NCBI GenBank assembly: GCA_964399535.1
Contig: CAYNRE010000030.1
Span: forward strand, 1 to 64,000
Direction of reading: 5' to 3'
Length of the DNA: 64,000 bases
Source of the DNA: CAYNRE01 sp964399535
GTDB taxonomy: Bacteria > Planctomycetota > Planctomycetia > Pirellulales > CAYNRE01
The notes under the pieces are model-generated. The model ran no database searches. It worked only from the letters and a program-made list of their open reading frames with translations, and was not told where the DNA came from. The first letter of the stretch is position 1. Each line of letters starts with the position of its first letter. The translations under genes were made by a program, and so were the position numbers. Shown one piece after another: positions 52,265-61,448 of this stretch.

Positions 52265-53321
52265 TTGGCCTGGTACCCAACGGCGCGGCGCCGCGCGAAG
52301 CGGCCCCTTGGGCGCCTTGGCGGCGCTCGGGTTGCTGTTCGCGGGCGGCTCCGCAGCGGCGGCCGGCGAACCCTTTCCCGCGGGGGCGGCGGCCCGGCCG
52401 CTCGGCCTGGTGGCCTTTACCGAAGGGCCCGCCTGGCACCCCGATGGCAACGTGTATTTCAGCGACGTGACCAACAACCGCATCATGCGCCGCGACGCGC
52501 AGGGTGCCATGCACGTTTTTCGCCAACCCTCGGGCCGGGCCAACGGGCTGGCCTTCGACTTAGAGGGCCGGCTCGTGGCCTGCGAAGGCGCCGACGAAGG
52601 GGGCAACCGCCGCCTGACGCGCACCGAGCACGATGGCACCATCACCGTGCTGGTCGACCGCTATCAGGGCCACCGGTTCAACGCCCCCAACGATCTGACG
52701 ATCGACAGCAAGAACCGCATTTACTTCAGCGACCCACGCTACGGCGCCGACGACGACCTGCAACAGTACGACCCCCAGGGGCGGCCCGTGTTCGGCGTGT
52801 ATCGGGTGGATCCCACGGGGCTCGTGCAGCGGATACTCGACCACCAGGTTGCGCGGCCCAACGGGTTGGCGGTGATGCCCGACGACGCGGCCTTGATCGT
52901 GGTCGATAACGACACGAGCGGCCCCGACGGCAACCGAAAGCTGTGGCGCTTCGAGCTGACGCCGGGCGGCACCGTGGTTCCTGGGAGCCAGACGCTGCTC
53001 TACGATTTCGGCCGCAGCCGCGGCGGCGACGGCCTGGCTCTGGACGAAGCGGGGAGGATTTACGTGGCCGCCGGCACCAACCTGGCCAATCCGCCTTTGG
53101 AAGACACCGAGCACCCCGCGGGAATCTATGTCTTCTCACCCAGTGGGCAGCGGCTCGCCATGCTGCCGGTTCCGGAAGACATGGTAACCAACTGCGCCTT
53201 TGGCGGGGCCGACCGCAAGACGCTTTACATCACCGCCGGCCATAAGCTTTGGAGCGTGCCGGTAACCACGCCCGGATTTACGCGCTGGCCGCCGCGAACT
53301 GAGTCGCTCGATCGGCCGTAG
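52251..53321 (+). CDS. Secreted SMP-30/gluconolactonase-family protein
   Basis: 356 aa from ATG 52251, overlapping the preceding gene by 14 nt. A signal peptide (LGALAALGLLFAGGSAAAAG, residues about 20-40) is followed by a six-bladed beta-propeller: FTEGPAWHPDGNVYFSD (metal-ligand Glu, about 57), ANGLAFDLEGRL, FNAPNDLTIDSKNRIYFSDP (Asn and Asp ligands) and GGDGLALDEAGRIYVAAG. These are the metal-binding positions of SMP-30/luciferin-regenerating/gluconolactonase enzymes, which hydrolyse sugar lactones. Such genes are strongly expanded in planctomycetes. Substrate unknown. Confidence 0.9.
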   Translation: MPCPSWPGTQRRGAARSGPLGALAALGLLFAGGSAAAAGEPFPAGAAARPLGLVAFTEGPAWHPDGNVYFSDVTNNRIMRRDAQGAMHVFRQPSGRANGLAFDLEGRLVACEGADEGGNRRLTRTEHDGTITVLVDRYQGHRFNAPNDLTIDSKNRIYFSDPRYGADDDLQQYDPQGRPVFGVYRVDPTGLVQRILDHQVARPNGLAVMPDDAALIVVDNDTSGPDGNRKLWRFELTPGGTVVPGSQTLLYDFGRSRGGDGLALDEAGRIYVAAGTNLANPPLEDTEHPAGIYVFSPSGQRLAMLPVPEDMVTNCAFGGADRKTLYITAGHKLWSVPVTTPGFTRWPPRTESLDRP

Positions 53322-53435
53322 CGGCGCGCGCCCCAGACCGGGGGGCTGTCGACCGGGCGCAGCGATATTCCCTGCCCCGCCGCGCTGTCCCACGCCTTTG
53401 CCGCGCAAGGCGGTCGATTCGCTTTTCGGCGGAAT

Positions 53436-54821
53436 TTAACGGCCAAGCACCGCCTCGATCGAATCGCCCAGGATCGAGACCATCCGGTCGATTTCGGCGG
53501 GCGAGGTGATGAAGGGGGGGGCCAGGTTGTACACGTCGCCTCGCAACCGGGTAAAAAGCCCGCGCTGCTGCGTCGCGGCGTGAACGCGAGGGCCCACCTG
53601 GTCGGCGGCGGGAAACTCGGCCTTGGTTCTCTTGTCGGCCACGAGTTCAACCGCCGCCATCAGCCCCTGACCGCGAGTTTCACCCACGTGCGGATGGCTT
53701 TCAAGCGTTTGCAATCGGGTTCGCAGTTGCTGGCCCAACTCGGCGGCCTGGGCAATGAGCCCTTCGGTTTCGATGATTTCCAGCGTTTTCAGCGCGACCG
53801 CGCAGCCCACCGGATGCCCGGAATAGGTATAGGCGTGCATCCACTTGCCGCCGGCCTGGTTGATGGCGGTGGAAATGGCGTCGTTGACCCCCATACCCCC
53901 CAGCGGGAAATAACCGCTGGTGATCGCCTTGGCAAAAGTGAGAATGTCGGGCTCGATGCCGTAGCGTTTCAAAGCGAACCAATCGCCGGTGCGGCCGAAG
54001 CCGGTAATGATTTCGTCGGCAATCAGCAGTACGTCGTAGCGGTCGCAGATTTGTCGGATGCGGGGCCAATAATCGTCGGGGGGCACGATCACCCCGCCCG
54101 CGCCTTGCACGGGCTCGCCGATGAAGGCGGCCACCGTATCCGGACCCTCCCGCAAAATCGCTTCTTCCAGTAAATCGGCCGCCATTTGCCCCGGCGTGCG
54201 CGTGTCGCCCGGCGCGGCGCTGGCCGGCCGCTGAAAGCGATAGGGATAGGGGCTAGCGATGTGGAGAAACTCGGGGCAGCGGGGCTCGAACATCGGCCAG
54301 TAATACGACATGCCCGTGGCCGACATCGTCGCCAGCGTGGTGCCGTGATAGGCCCAATCGCGGCTGATGATTTTCACCTTGTCGGGCCGGCCCCGGAATT
54401 TCCAGTAGAACCGCGCCGTTTTAACGGCCGACTCGTTCGACTCGCCGCCACCACAGGTGAAATAGAAGCGGCGAATTCCCGGGTAACACAGCTCGGCCAA
54501 GCGCTCGCCGAGCTCGATGGCAGGGCGGTTCGAGCTGCCCGTATAGGCCGAGGCATAGCCCAGCCTGGCCATCTGGTCGGCGGCCACGCGCCCGAGTTCG
54601 GCCCGGCCGTGACCCAGCACGACGTTCCACAGGCCGCTGAGGCCATCGAGATACTCGCGGCCCGTCTGGTCGACGAGCACGGCGCCGTGGCCGGAGACCC
54701 AGATCTTGGCCGTCTGCTGCACATTTTCGTTGTGCAGCGCGTGAATCAAATGGGCCCGATCGAGCGACAACTCGTCGGCCGCAGTCAGGGGGGGCGATTC
54801 GCCCCGAGCGGTCGGTTGCAC
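53436..54821 (-). CDS. Class III PLP-dependent aminotransferase
   Basis: 461 aa from GTG 54821. This start is chosen because GGAG lies upstream and the frame's first possible codon (54908) lies before a consensus -10 (54850-54855). Fold type I landmarks: YLDGLSGLWNVVLGHG (about residue 60), CGGGESNESAVKTAR (phosphate cup, about 120), FIGEPVQGAGGVIVPP (about 215), LIADEIITGFGRTG (PLP Asp, about 250) and TFAKAITSGYFPLGG (PLP lysine, about 280). It belongs with omega-amino-acid:pyruvate-type transaminases (AT-III). The amino donor cannot be read from sequence, and no pathway partners are adjacent. Confidence 0.9.
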   Translation of the reverse strand: MQPTARGESPPLTAADELSLDRAHLIHALHNENVQQTAKIWVSGHGAVLVDQTGREYLDGLSGLWNVVLGHGRAELGRVAADQMARLGYASAYTGSSNRPAIELGERLAELCYPGIRRFYFTCGGGESNESAVKTARFYWKFRGRPDKVKIISRDWAYHGTTLATMSATGMSYYWPMFEPRCPEFLHIASPYPYRFQRPASAAPGDTRTPGQMAADLLEEAILREGPDTVAAFIGEPVQGAGGVIVPPDDYWPRIRQICDRYDVLLIADEIITGFGRTGDWFALKRYGIEPDILTFAKAITSGYFPLGGMGVNDAISTAINQAGGKWMHAYTYSGHPVGCAVALKTLEIIETEGLIAQAAELGQQLRTRLQTLESHPHVGETRGQGLMAAVELVADKRTKAEFPAADQVGPRVHAATQQRGLFTRLRGDVYNLAPPFITSPAEIDRMVSILGDSIEAVLGR

Positions 54822-54849
54822 GGCGACGTTTCTCCAGAGGTCGCCCGCG

Positions 54850-54855
54850 ATTATA
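54850..54855 (-). promoter_or_regulatory. -10 element of the aminotransferase gene
   Basis: Perfect TATAAT on the minus strand 29 nt before GTG 54821. A partial -35 (GCGACA) lies about 18 bp further upstream. It would give a leader of about 20 nt and supports the shorter start. Confidence 0.5.
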
Positions 54856-55099
54856 CCCTGGCCGGGCCGGCGTTGTCGCGGCGGCGTCTGGGCGTACGAC
54901 AGAGGCAACGCCCCCGCGCCGCCGTCACGCGTTCAGGAGGCGCGTGACCGTCGCGGCGCTCAACTTCGCACGGCGGCCGCGCTGCGGGCGCCCCGCTCAT
55001 TGGGCGCGCTGCGTCGGGCCGTGGCAGGGTGGTTGCCTTGGGCCGCCCGGTGCTGGTTCGCCGCGGGGGGCCGGGCAATCGCACCGACTGCGGCGGTGG

Positions 55100-55297
55100 T
55101 TAGCCGCCCGAGGGTACGTAGCTCGAGGTCACCGGCGGACCGACACTATAGGGCTCGGCGGCATAGGGCGCGGCCGCCGGGTACCCGCCGCCCGTGGGCG
55201 GACAGGTATTGCAGTCCGAGCCGCGCCGGAACCATTTGCAACCGCTCGCGCTGACCGCCACGACCGCTAGGGCCAGTAAAAGCACCAGCCTTTTCAT
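55100..55297 (-). CDS. Small lipoprotein
   Basis: 65 aa from ATG 55297, preceded by GAGGAGATT. The N-terminus is a textbook lipoprotein signal: MKRLVLLLALAVVAVSASGC, with lipobox S-A-S-G-C. The mature part is ~45 residues, Gly/Pro/Tyr/Ala-rich with an early CNTC motif. Such short Cys-anchored proteins are frequent in planctomycetes and have no known function. It is not part of an operon. The region 54856-55099 downstream and 55298-55545 upstream hold no other gene. Confidence 0.75.
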   Translation of the reverse strand: MKRLVLLLALAVVAVSASGCKWFRRGSDCNTCPPTGGGYPAAAPYAAEPYSVGPPVTSSYVPSGG

Positions 55298-55545
55298 AAC
55301 CAATCTCCTCGGCTCCGACGTCATCACCCGCAGAACAGGTGGCCTTTTTCAGGGCAGGAAACTCTACCTCACGCGCGGTGATGTGCAAGTTCACCAGGTG
55401 GAAATTTTTCACCAGCGGTGTCGATTTTTTTCCACACCCAAAGCAAAGTTGCGGGGTAGAGTTGTGTCGCAGAGGAGTAACGGCCCCTGCCCGGCCCATG
55501 CGCCGCGGCGGGCCCAGGACGTAGTCAGCGGATGGCTGCCCCGCA

Positions 55546-56631
55546 ATGGATGCGATTTCGCCCAACATGCCGCGGGCCGCGGTAGCGGCGCGCCCCCTCG
55601 CGCGAGCGATTGCCTTGGCGTGCGCGCTAGGCTGGTTGGCGCTGGCCGCTGGGTGGGCAGGCGCCGAATGCCCGGCCCCGCCGCCGGCCGATGTGTGGCT
55701 CATCTCCAGCCGCCAGGCCTCGCTCGCCGATTGCCGGCGCAACCAGTCGCTCGACGTGCGACAGCTCGATGCCGACGGCAACTGGCAGAGGCGCGAACTC
55801 GAGGCCCCCTGGATCGAACCCGTGCTGGGGGGACGCACCATCATCCATATCCACGGGTACAACACCGACGTCGACGATGCCCCCCAGCATGGGCTCTGGG
55901 TGCGCGAGCAGCTGGCCAAGGCCCACCCCGAATCGTTGCCCGCTCGCTGGATCATCTGGAGCTGGCCCAGCGAGCGTGCTACCGGTGCTCCGCTCAGCGA
56001 TCTGAGGCTGAAGGCCGACCTGGCCGAAGAGCATGCCGTGTTCCTGGCCCGCTGGCTCGAGCAGGTCCCGCCCGACCAGCGGGTGAGCCTGATGGGCCAC
56101 AGCTACGGCGCGAGAATGGCCACGGCCGCGCTCCACTTGTTGGCCGGCGGCACGATCGAAGAGTTGGCGCTGACCGAACCAGCGTGCGGCGGGCCGAGTT
56201 GCCCGGTCCGCCTGGCCTTGACCGGTGCGGCACTCGACGACGACTGGCTCCTCCCCGATCGGCGTCATGGCCTGGCGCTCGATCCGGCCGAGCACGTGCT
56301 CATCGTGGTCAACCCATTCGATGCCGTGCTGAAGGTTTATCCGCGCCTCTGGGGCCACCGGGGGCCCTTGGCCCTGGGGTCGCGCGGCCTGCGCGAGACC
56401 CCCGAGCTGGCGCTGCTTTGCAACCGAATTACCGAGTGGGACGTGGGCAACTGGGTCGGCAAGGGGCATCTTTCCAGCCGTTACCTCGCCGTACCGGCGG
56501 TCTCGCGGGGACTAGCCCTGTTCCTGGCCCCCGCCTGCGGCCCCGCCGTCGCGACCGAGCACCCCCCGCCGCTGGCACGCGCGAAAACAGCCGGAATTTC
56601 GCGACGGTCCACCAGGCCAGCGCCTAATTGA
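55546..56631 (+). CDS. Secreted alpha/beta-hydrolase
   Basis: 361 aa from ATG 55546; ATG 55567 (MPRAAVAARP) is equally possible. A signal peptide runs over IALACALGWLALAAGWAGAE. The hydrolase core shows an oxyanion-type strand IIHIHGYNTDVDD (about residue 100), the nucleophile elbow LMGHSYGARMA (Ser about 185) and an acid-bearing strand IVVNPFDAVLKVY near 260. A histidine near GKGHLSSRYL may complete the triad. These are features of lipase/serine-esterase-like enzymes; the substrate is not known. It converges on the Wza-type gene, with an 8-nt overlap of the 3' ends. Confidence 0.82.
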   Translation: MDAISPNMPRAAVAARPLARAIALACALGWLALAAGWAGAECPAPPPADVWLISSRQASLADCRRNQSLDVRQLDADGNWQRRELEAPWIEPVLGGRTIIHIHGYNTDVDDAPQHGLWVREQLAKAHPESLPARWIIWSWPSERATGAPLSDLRLKADLAEEHAVFLARWLEQVPPDQRVSLMGHSYGARMATAALHLLAGGTIEELALTEPACGGPSCPVRLALTGAALDDDWLLPDRRHGLALDPAEHVLIVVNPFDAVLKVYPRLWGHRGPLALGSRGLRETPELALLCNRITEWDVGNWVGKGHLSSRYLAVPAVSRGLALFLAPACGPAVATEHPPPLARAKTAGISRRSTRPAPN

Positions 56632-58090
56632 TCTGTCCGAAGTTGTTGAAGCTGTAATTCGTGCTGAACGGAAGCACTCCGTAAATACCGCGGGTAAAGA
56701 CCTGTTCGATCAGTTCGTTGGTCACCCGCATCGGTCCCTTGGGGACCAGCACGATATCGGAATCGTTCAGCCAGATTTCGTCGGCGGGGCCAGGGCGTTT
56801 TCCGTAGAGAGCGCCGCGCACGTCGAGCATCGTGGCCAGCAGCCGCCAGTCGTCGCCACGGCGAAACACCACCACTTGCCGCAAGTTGGCACCGATGCCC
56901 CAGCCGTGGGCCAGGGCGATCGCTTGCATGGCCGTGGTGGGGCCTTCGAGCGTGTACCGGCCCGGCTGGTGAACCTCGCCCAGCACATAGATGAACCGCG
57001 GCGCGCGTTGCAGCAACACCGGCGTAACCTCGATTCCCTCGACGGTTTCGGCGTAGCGCTGGCGCAGTTCGCACTCCAGCTCGTCGAGCGTCAAACCCTG
57101 CACGTAAACCGAGCTCACCGCCGGCAGGGCAATCGTTCCCTCGGGCGTTACCCGCGCCTGGCGCACCTGGCCACCCGTGCCGTACTGGCTATTGACCGAT
57201 TGCCGGAGGTCTTCCAGGCGGGTGTTCACCTTGATCGGCGTGACGGTTATGGCCGGCTCGCGATAGTACTTCTGGTACTGGCGCTCCAACTCGTCGCGCA
57301 GCTCGACCACCGTGCGCCGGGTAGCGCGGATTTGCCCCAGAAGCTTGAGCGTGATCGAACCATCGGGCTGCACGATGAGCTGCCGATCGAGCGTGGGATC
57401 GGCCACGGATTCGATCCGCACTTCGTCGCCGACGTTCAATTGGTAGGGCTTGGTCGTTTCGTCGCGTGTGAGGCGGTAGACCAATTCCAGTAAATCGTCG
57501 ACCCGGAGGCGGTATTCCGGCACGTGTTCCGGGCGGGCGTGCCCGGTGTATTCGCCGGGGCCGAACGCTTGCCAGGGAACCGCGCCCCAGTTGCCCCAGG
57601 TGGCCTCGCCGCAGCCCTGCGGCCCGGTGGAATCGACGCCGTACACGCAGTACGGCGCCGCCGGACCCAAGGGACCGGGCCCCGAGGGCGGAATCGGGCA
57701 GCCGTGGGCGCACCGGCTCTCGCGCGACGGGGCCAGCCCGACCGCGCCCCCCACGCCCGGCGGAGATACCTGAACGTGCCCGCCCGGATGCGGACGGAAA
57801 GCGTCGCCATGGACGACCCCGCTGGGAAGGGGCCGGGGCACCAGGTTGGGCTGCGGCGCCGTCGCGGACGCGCCCGGAACCGTCCCCACCGAGGGCACAC
57901 CCCCTTCGGGAACAGGATTCACCACCGGCTGCTGGGGTGGGGGAAACGGAATCTGGGCGCTCGCTGGCCGAGACACGGCCAGGGCCAGTCCTGCCAGGAA
58001 GTACGCCAAAAGGCGACCGCCGGCCGCGAGCGCGCGGCACCCCTCGGCTGCGTTTTGGTGCTCACGGTGCATGGTCGAGTCGGTCCCCAT
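56624..58090 (-). CDS. Wza-type polysaccharide biosynthesis/export protein
   Basis: 488 aa from ATG 58090 (GTG 58099 and ATG 58072 are alternatives). A signal peptide ends near SRPASAQ. An unusual ~150-residue Gly/Pro/Cys-rich region follows (AHGCPIPPSGPGPLGP; GPQGCGEATWGNWG), then the Poly_export domain (YQLNVGDEVRIESVADPTLD, about residue 225) and two SLBB-type domains (IALPAVSSVYVQGLTLDELE, about 310; FIYVLGEVHQPGRYTLEGPT, about 360). It is the outer-membrane channel for exopolysaccharide. The TPR-like gene lies just upstream on the same strand (20 nt gap), but no Wzc-type kinase or glycosyltransferase is adjacent. Confidence 0.87.
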   Translation of the reverse strand: MGTDSTMHREHQNAAEGCRALAAGGRLLAYFLAGLALAVSRPASAQIPFPPPQQPVVNPVPEGGVPSVGTVPGASATAPQPNLVPRPLPSGVVHGDAFRPHPGGHVQVSPPGVGGAVGLAPSRESRCAHGCPIPPSGPGPLGPAAPYCVYGVDSTGPQGCGEATWGNWGAVPWQAFGPGEYTGHARPEHVPEYRLRVDDLLELVYRLTRDETTKPYQLNVGDEVRIESVADPTLDRQLIVQPDGSITLKLLGQIRATRRTVVELRDELERQYQKYYREPAITVTPIKVNTRLEDLRQSVNSQYGTGGQVRQARVTPEGTIALPAVSSVYVQGLTLDELECELRQRYAETVEGIEVTPVLLQRAPRFIYVLGEVHQPGRYTLEGPTTAMQAIALAHGWGIGANLRQVVVFRRGDDWRLLATMLDVRGALYGKRPGPADEIWLNDSDIVLVPKGPMRVTNELIEQVFTRGIYGVLPFSTNYSFNNFGQIN

Positions 58091-58110
58091 CGCGCCCACT
58101 TTCAGGGGTC

Positions 58111-59277
58111 TTAGCGTCGCTTAATTGCGTTGGTTCGCTGCACGGCCGGACGGCCAGCGGCCATTGCGGCGGCCGCGGGCGGTACTCGCGGCGACTGCCC
58201 GGCGAACTCTTCCGGGGCTACCCACAGCACCGAAAGTCCGCCTCCCACCGGGCGCCCGGCGACCAGCGCGTTGGCCGGGCCCTGCGCCGCCAACCGCGCC
58301 GATTCGGCGCGGGCACAGGCCGCCAGGTGCCGCTCGCCGAGCCGCTCATGCAGCCGGGCCAGGTTGTCCCACACGGCGGGTTGCCGCGCGGCATGAGCCG
58401 TTTGGGCCAAGAGATCGCGGGCTTCCTCTTGGCGCCCATCGCTCGAGAGCAAAACCGCCAGGTCGTTGACCGCCAGATAATTCTCGGGGTGAACCTGAAC
58501 CGCGGCCCGGCCCAGCGCGATCGACCGTCCCCGGCCGAGCGGGGTTTTCGAAACCGTGGGAGACCCGACCAGCGAGTACAGCTTGGAAAGACCGTGCAGG
58601 GCATGCGAGGCAGAGGGCCTGCCGCGTAGGGCGCGCACGAACTGGTCGATGGCGAACGCGTCGTACCGATCGACCGCTTCGTGAGGCGGCACCTCGGCCG
58701 AGCGCGGGGGCTGCAAGACGGGTGTGCGATGCGATTGAACAATCGTCGCCACGCTGGGGCAATCGGGCGCGCCGGGCGTCAGCTCGCGCAAGTCTTCCGC
58801 TTCTTCCAGCGCGGTCCAGGCCGCCGCCAAGGCCGTGGTCTGCAAATCGCTGCCCGAGACGATGTCTTCGGCCTGGGCCACGGTTTCCAGCACCCCGCGG
58901 AACTGAGAACGCGCCGCGTAGAGCGCTCCGCGATCGGCCAGGGCCAAGGCCCGGTCGAGTTGCGCTTCGGCCCGTCGCTGGGCGGCCCGCCACTGACGTC
59001 GCGGCTCGGGCTCGGCCGGCGGAACCGGTGGCACAACCGCCACCGGAAACCGCGACCGAGTGGCCAGTCGGGCTTGCGGTGCGGTCCCGGCGGAAACTAC
59101 CGGCCCGGCCGTGGGAACCGGGGCGGGCGTTGCCGCCACCGACGGCAGCACTGGGGCGGCCCCGCCGGGGGGCCATTGTGCGGCGGCTCGCTCGCCAGGC
59201 AGTGCCCAGACAGCGACCGACATCGCCACGACCCCAAGGGGCGCGACAAGACAAGACCGGCTGACGCGTCGCTCCAT
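58111..59277 (-). CDS. Secreted TPR-like protein upstream of the exporter
   Basis: 388 aa from ATG 59277 (MERRVSRSCL); the frame to 59481 lacks support. A signal peptide runs to LPGERAAAQ. A Pro/Ala-rich spacer (residues about 35-90) precedes helical repeats: AQLDRALALADRGALYAARS (about 110), SHALHGLSKLYSL and LAVNDLAVLLSSDGRQEEAR (about 290), then a TPR-like AVWDNLARLHERLGERHLAA. TPR proteins mediate protein assembly. Gene order with a 20-nt gap suggests co-expression with the Wza-type exporter, perhaps as an accessory assembly factor; this is inference. Confidence 0.75.
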   Translation of the reverse strand: MERRVSRSCLVAPLGVVAMSVAVWALPGERAAAQWPPGGAAPVLPSVAATPAPVPTAGPVVSAGTAPQARLATRSRFPVAVVPPVPPAEPEPRRQWRAAQRRAEAQLDRALALADRGALYAARSQFRGVLETVAQAEDIVSGSDLQTTALAAAWTALEEAEDLRELTPGAPDCPSVATIVQSHRTPVLQPPRSAEVPPHEAVDRYDAFAIDQFVRALRGRPSASHALHGLSKLYSLVGSPTVSKTPLGRGRSIALGRAAVQVHPENYLAVNDLAVLLSSDGRQEEARDLLAQTAHAARQPAVWDNLARLHERLGERHLAACARAESARLAAQGPANALVAGRPVGGGLSVLWVAPEEFAGQSPRVPPAAAAMAAGRPAVQRTNAIKRR

Positions 59278-59570
59278 CGGTGCGCAGGCCTGTCGGTGAA
59301 GGTGGAAACTGGCCGTGGGGTTCTCCTCCCAAGAACCCCCAACCCAAGCCGGCCCCAGCCGGAGCCGGCTCCTCCGAGTCTTCGGCGCCGGGTGGACCAT
59401 GCGGTGAGCAAAATCGGACCGATCGGCACGACCGATACGACGCGACCGAAATCCGGGCCCTACAAGCCGCGGGACCCTCAAGGTCGGGCTAGTTTAACCG
59501 GGCCGTCCGGGGGGGCGGGCACCCCAGCGAAGGGGGCCGACTCGGTTCCCCAACGGCTCGCCAAGGGGCC

Positions 59571-61238
59571 TTACTGGCTTTCGTAGACCAATTCGCATAG
59601 CCGCCCAAGCACCTGCCCGATCTTGGTGCGGTCGTCGGCCCGGTCGAGGTGCACGTTGTTCACCACCAGCGAGAAGGCCAACTCGCGACCGCTTTTGGCC
59701 GTGAGGTACCCGGCCAGCGCTTTGCTCAGTAAGAGCCAGCGGCCTTGCAGGTCGTTGCGCCAGTAAAAGGTGCCGGTCTTGGCCTGGACGCGGCCCCGCG
59801 CGGGGCTGTCGGCCGGCACCGCGTCGTGCAGCGTGCCATCTACCCCCAACACCGGTAGGGCCTGGCGATACGTGGCAAAATCGGGCCGGGCCGACATGCC
59901 GCGCAGCAGTGCGACCGTGGCGCGAGGTGTCGTGTAATCGGCGCGCGACCCCCCGGCACCGCCGCCGAATGAAATCGTCCGCACGTCGACGCCGACCGTG
60001 GCCAGAAACTGCCCTTCGGCGGCCAACCCCTCGGCAAGCGTGCGCTTGCCCTGGCGCGTGGCCACCAGCAAGGGGAGCAGGCTCGCGTGCAGGTTATGGC
60101 TCACCTTGAGCACCAGCTTTACCTCTTCGGAGAACGGGGGCGACACGAACTCGGCCAGCCGGCGATCGGCGGTGAGGTGGTCGGCCGGCGGAAGCGGTGG
60201 CTTGGGCCCGCTGGCCAGCAGCGGGGCCGCGACCTCGATTGATTGCCGGCGCAAGGCCTCGATCAGCAGGCCGCGTGCCCAGGCTATCGGGTCGGCGACC
60301 TCGACAACCACCACACGGTCGCCCGCGTCGGCGGCCACCTGGCCGCGCACGACCAGTAGGGTGGGGCCATCGTCGCGCGGTCGCGTCTCAAGGTCGATGC
60401 GCGTTTCGCCGCCGGCCGGTACGGTTCGCAGCTCGTTTTCAACTCGATACAGCTCGGTTTGCGGACGCCAGGAAACCTTGCCCGGCATTCCCGGCTCGCC
60501 CGGCGAACAAACGACATCGATCAGGTTATCGTTGACCATGATCGGGCAGACGCGGCGGGGCCCGCTTCCGGTCGACTCCGAGGGTACGAACAAACGATCG
60601 TCGATCAGCAACTCGCCGCGCATGCGCCGCACTCCGGCGGCGTGAATCTGCCGGGCCAATTCGTCGAGCCCTGCCAGAGGGTCTGGCTCTGTGAGCGTGG
60701 CGCTGGGACCACCGTCGGCATAGGTATGGTCGGAATTGGTGAAGGCGATTTGGCCATCGGCCGTGGTGCGGCCGCCCAGGGTAGGGTCGCCGCTGGCCAC
60801 CAACACCAGGTCGCCCTCGAGCGTTCCGTCGGTGGCCAGTTCCCCCGTGCGATAGATCGGCGTGTGGAAGCAATAGTCGGGGCCCAAGGCGTCGAGCGCG
60901 GCAGCCGTGGTATAGAGTTTGGTGGTTGAGGCCGGCATGTAAAGCTTGTCGGCCGCATATTCGTAAAGCACCTCGCCCGTTTTCAGATCGGCCACCAACA
61001 CGCCCCAGTTGGCTTGCTCGAAGGGGGCCGCCAAGGTAATGGCCTCGATCTGGTCGGCCAACTCGTCGGCACCCAGGGGGGCGGGCCCCGCCTGCGCCAA
61101 GGCCGCAGCCCACAGAAGAGTGAGCAGTGCTGCAAGCCTGCGCAGCGAATGCCGCGCCCGCGACACGCCCAGATGCGGCCCTTGAATCGCTTGGTCGGCG
61201 CCCGCTGTCGGGCGGAGCGATCGGTTTGAATGCGACAC
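59571..61238 (-). CDS. dacB: D-alanyl-D-alanine carboxypeptidase/endopeptidase (PBP4/DacB family, S13)
   Basis: 555 aa from GTG 61238; a signal-like stretch (LRRLAALLTLLWAAALAQAG) begins near residue 33. All three catalytic motifs of S13 peptidases are visible: S-x-x-K in ASTTKLYTTAAAL (about residue 102), S-x-N in KVSHNLHASLL (about 380) and K-T-G in VQAKTGTFYW (about 490). The ~150-residue insertion between motifs 1 and 2 is typical. It trims or opens peptidoglycan cross-links in the periplasm. Peptidoglycan and its enzymes occur in planctomycetes, so presence is unsurprising. It is divergent from the GH43-like gene. Confidence 0.92.
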   Translation of the reverse strand: MSHSNRSLRPTAGADQAIQGPHLGVSRARHSLRRLAALLTLLWAAALAQAGPAPLGADELADQIEAITLAAPFEQANWGVLVADLKTGEVLYEYAADKLYMPASTTKLYTTAAALDALGPDYCFHTPIYRTGELATDGTLEGDLVLVASGDPTLGGRTTADGQIAFTNSDHTYADGGPSATLTEPDPLAGLDELARQIHAAGVRRMRGELLIDDRLFVPSESTGSGPRRVCPIMVNDNLIDVVCSPGEPGMPGKVSWRPQTELYRVENELRTVPAGGETRIDLETRPRDDGPTLLVVRGQVAADAGDRVVVVEVADPIAWARGLLIEALRRQSIEVAAPLLASGPKPPLPPADHLTADRRLAEFVSPPFSEEVKLVLKVSHNLHASLLPLLVATRQGKRTLAEGLAAEGQFLATVGVDVRTISFGGGAGGSRADYTTPRATVALLRGMSARPDFATYRQALPVLGVDGTLHDAVPADSPARGRVQAKTGTFYWRNDLQGRWLLLSKALAGYLTAKSGRELAFSLVVNNVHLDRADDRTKIGQVLGRLCELVYESQ

Positions 61239-61448
61239 TCGGCTGTCTCCGCGGAGGGGGCTTGGGATCGCCTGCCAACGATTCGATCGCGACGCCCGAT
61301 GAGCGGCACCCGGGCACGAGATCGATTCTCGCGCAGAATCGCGCCAGTTTCAAACGTTCGCCGGGTCGCCAACCAAGCCGCGGCCGAGTATGCTCGCCTG
61401 CACCGGCCGATACGCCCCCGAACAGTACGCCGCCAAGGGAACCACTCC

